Part shown: positions 63,136 to 64,000 of the stretch, one piece after another | How the letters are laid out: every line of letters begins with the position of its first letter | Numbering within the stretch: position 1 is the stretch's first letter | Assembly: GCF_036182465.1 (NCBI RefSeq) | Contig: NZ_CP108081.1 | Span: forward strand, 4,278,001 to 4,342,000 | Direction: 5' to 3' | Length of the DNA: 64,000 bases | From: Streptomyces sp. NBC_00258 | GTDB taxonomy: Bacteria > Actinomycetota > Actinomycetes > Streptomycetales > Streptomycetaceae | Position numbers and translations under genes: made by a program | The notes under the pieces: model-generated | Database searches by the model: none | The model's input: the letters and a program-made list of their open reading frames with translations, nothing else | Told to the model about the DNA's origin: nothing

Positions 63136-64000
63136 ATGTCGGAAGCCGTCACCCGTTCCGTGCACTCCGCTTCGACGAGTCCAGGCCTCCTTGCGTCCCT
63201 CGATCCACTGCTTCGCGAGTGGCTGCCACGGCAGCGGTGGTTCGCGGGTAAGGGCCGTCCCGTCACCGGGTTCTCGCTGGTGGCGGCGGTAGAGGTGCTG
63301 CCGTGGGACGCGAAGCTGGGGTTGCTGCATCTGCTCGTGCGGGCACATCAGCCGCTCGTACCGACGCAGAGTGCCGCCACGCATCCGGCCGACTGCTACC
63401 AGCTCCTGATCGGTGTGCGCGAGACGCTGCCGCCACGGCTGGCGCCCGCGCTGATCGGCCGTCCGACCGAGGGGCCGCTGGCCGGACGGACCGTGTACGA
63501 GGCTCTGCACGACGCACGGCCCGCCGATGTGCTCCTGGAGGCGCTGCGGTCGCGGGCACGCGTCGGTGACCTGCGCTTCGAGCGGGACATGCGGCAGGAG
63601 ATCCGGGACGGCCTGGTGCCGCGGCTGGTGACGGCCGAGCAGTCGAACTCCTCGATCGTCTACGGAGATACGTTCATCCTGAAGCTGTTGCGGCGGATCG
63701 TGCCGGGGGACAACCCCGACCTGGAGCTGCCGCTGGTGCTGTCCCGCGAGGGCTGCCCCCGGGTTCCGGCGCCCGCCGGGTGGCTGCTCGCGGACCTGGC
63801 CGACGAGACGTACGTACTGGGTGTGCTGCAGCCCTTCGTCCAGGGTGCGGCGGACGGCTGGGAGCTCGCGCTGCGCGAGCTCGCCAAGGGCGAGGACTTC
63901 AGCGGTGAGGCTCGGGCGCTGGGGCGGGCCACGGCCGAGGTGCACACGGCGCTGGCGCGGGCGCTGCCCACGGTGACCATGGGACGCGGGCAGATGGAAC
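63136..64000 (+). CDS. Maltokinase, 5' part (runs off the window)
   Basis: ATG 63136 (MSEAVTRSVHSASTS), with AAAGGA nine bases upstream, opens a frame that is still open at the window edge; 288 codons are seen of about 450 expected. The start LREWLPRQRWFAGKGRPVTG is the N-terminal cap of Pep2-type maltokinases, then VAAVEVLPWDAKLGLLHLLV and the nucleotide-binding lobe SNSSIVYGDTFILKLLRRI with its Lys, and VLGVLQPFVQGAADGWEL as hinge. The catalytic loop lies beyond the edge. It phosphorylates maltose to maltose-1-phosphate for GlgE. Usually a branching enzyme gene (glgB) comes next. Confidence 0.95.
   Translation, partial: MSEAVTRSVHSASTSPGLLASLDPLLREWLPRQRWFAGKGRPVTGFSLVAAVEVLPWDAKLGLLHLLVRAHQPLVPTQSAATHPADCYQLLIGVRETLPPRLAPALIGRPTEGPLAGRTVYEALHDARPADVLLEALRSRARVGDLRFERDMRQEIRDGLVPRLVTAEQSNSSIVYGDTFILKLLRRIVPGDNPDLELPLVLSREGCPRVPAPAGWLLADLADETYVLGVLQPFVQGAADGWELALRELAKGEDFSGEARALGRATAEVHTALARALPTVTMGRGQME

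Overview
This 64 kb window is chromosomal DNA of a Streptomyces-type actinobacterium. The evidence is very high GC with strong third-position bias, frequent GTG/TTG starts, ATGA-type start/stop overlaps, GlgE-pathway genes, pairs of secreted neutral metalloproteases, and a guanine-type ADP-ribosyltransferase of the scabin/ScARP kind. From memory (not checked), the gene order resembles the S. coelicolor SCO5440-SCO5480 interval. I see no rRNA, tRNA, CRISPR array, insertion sequence or prophage.

Layout. (1) 1-7.6 kb: a TRIC-family channel, then an oligopeptide ABC importer operon read leftward (permease, binding lipoprotein, permease, two ATPases). (2) 7.6-10.2 kb: two SseB-like proteins and a P-loop kinase-like protein. 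(3) 10.4-15.2 kb: a tandem glycine riboswitch followed by gcvT, gcvH, glyA and sdaA. (4) 15.3-24.1 kb: a scar made of two gene remnants, then a FCD-type GntR regulator divergent from glyA2-soxB-soxD-soxA-soxG-purU, which breaks down sarcosine. purU is flanked on both sides by orphan serine-dehydratase C-termini. Blocks 3 and 4 together form a 14 kb glycine/serine/sarcosine one-carbon region. (5) 24.2-29.2 kb: small mixed genes (GH25 lysozyme-like, MOSC, NADP-oxidoreductase-like, EF-hand protein, a frameshifted ORF, GNAT, the secreted ADP-ribosyltransferase, a beta-propeller remnant and a HATPase regulator). (6) 29.4-37 kb: an enoyl-CoA hydratase, two L,D-transpeptidase lipoproteins, glycogen debranching enzyme and a Tat-exported sulfatase. 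(7) 37-48.4 kb: a leftward ABC exporter plus two-component system, divergent from four ABC half-transporters that make two heterodimer pairs. (8) 48.8-58.7 kb: two M4 metalloproteases, a DUF1990 protein, a lipoprotein, glycogen phosphorylase and a subtilase. (9) 58.9-64 kb: glgE, treS and the 5' part of the maltokinase gene, which runs off the window.

How the genes work together. The riboswitch would couple glycine level to gcvTH-glyA-sdaA. The sox cluster turns sarcosine into glycine, which GlyA turns into serine and SdaA into pyruvate, while PurU recycles the folate. GlgP, GlgX, GlgE, TreS and maltokinase connect glycogen, maltose-1-phosphate and trehalose. The importer and the three secreted proteases suit a saprophyte feeding on protein.

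I found no clearly new system. The least expected things are the two sdaA tails around purU, the remnant junction at 15.5 kb, the scabin-like toxin, the ABC pair whose nucleotide-binding sites have decayed in a complementary way, and upstream elements shared by the protease genes. Function calls rest on reading motifs by eye; no database search was run.
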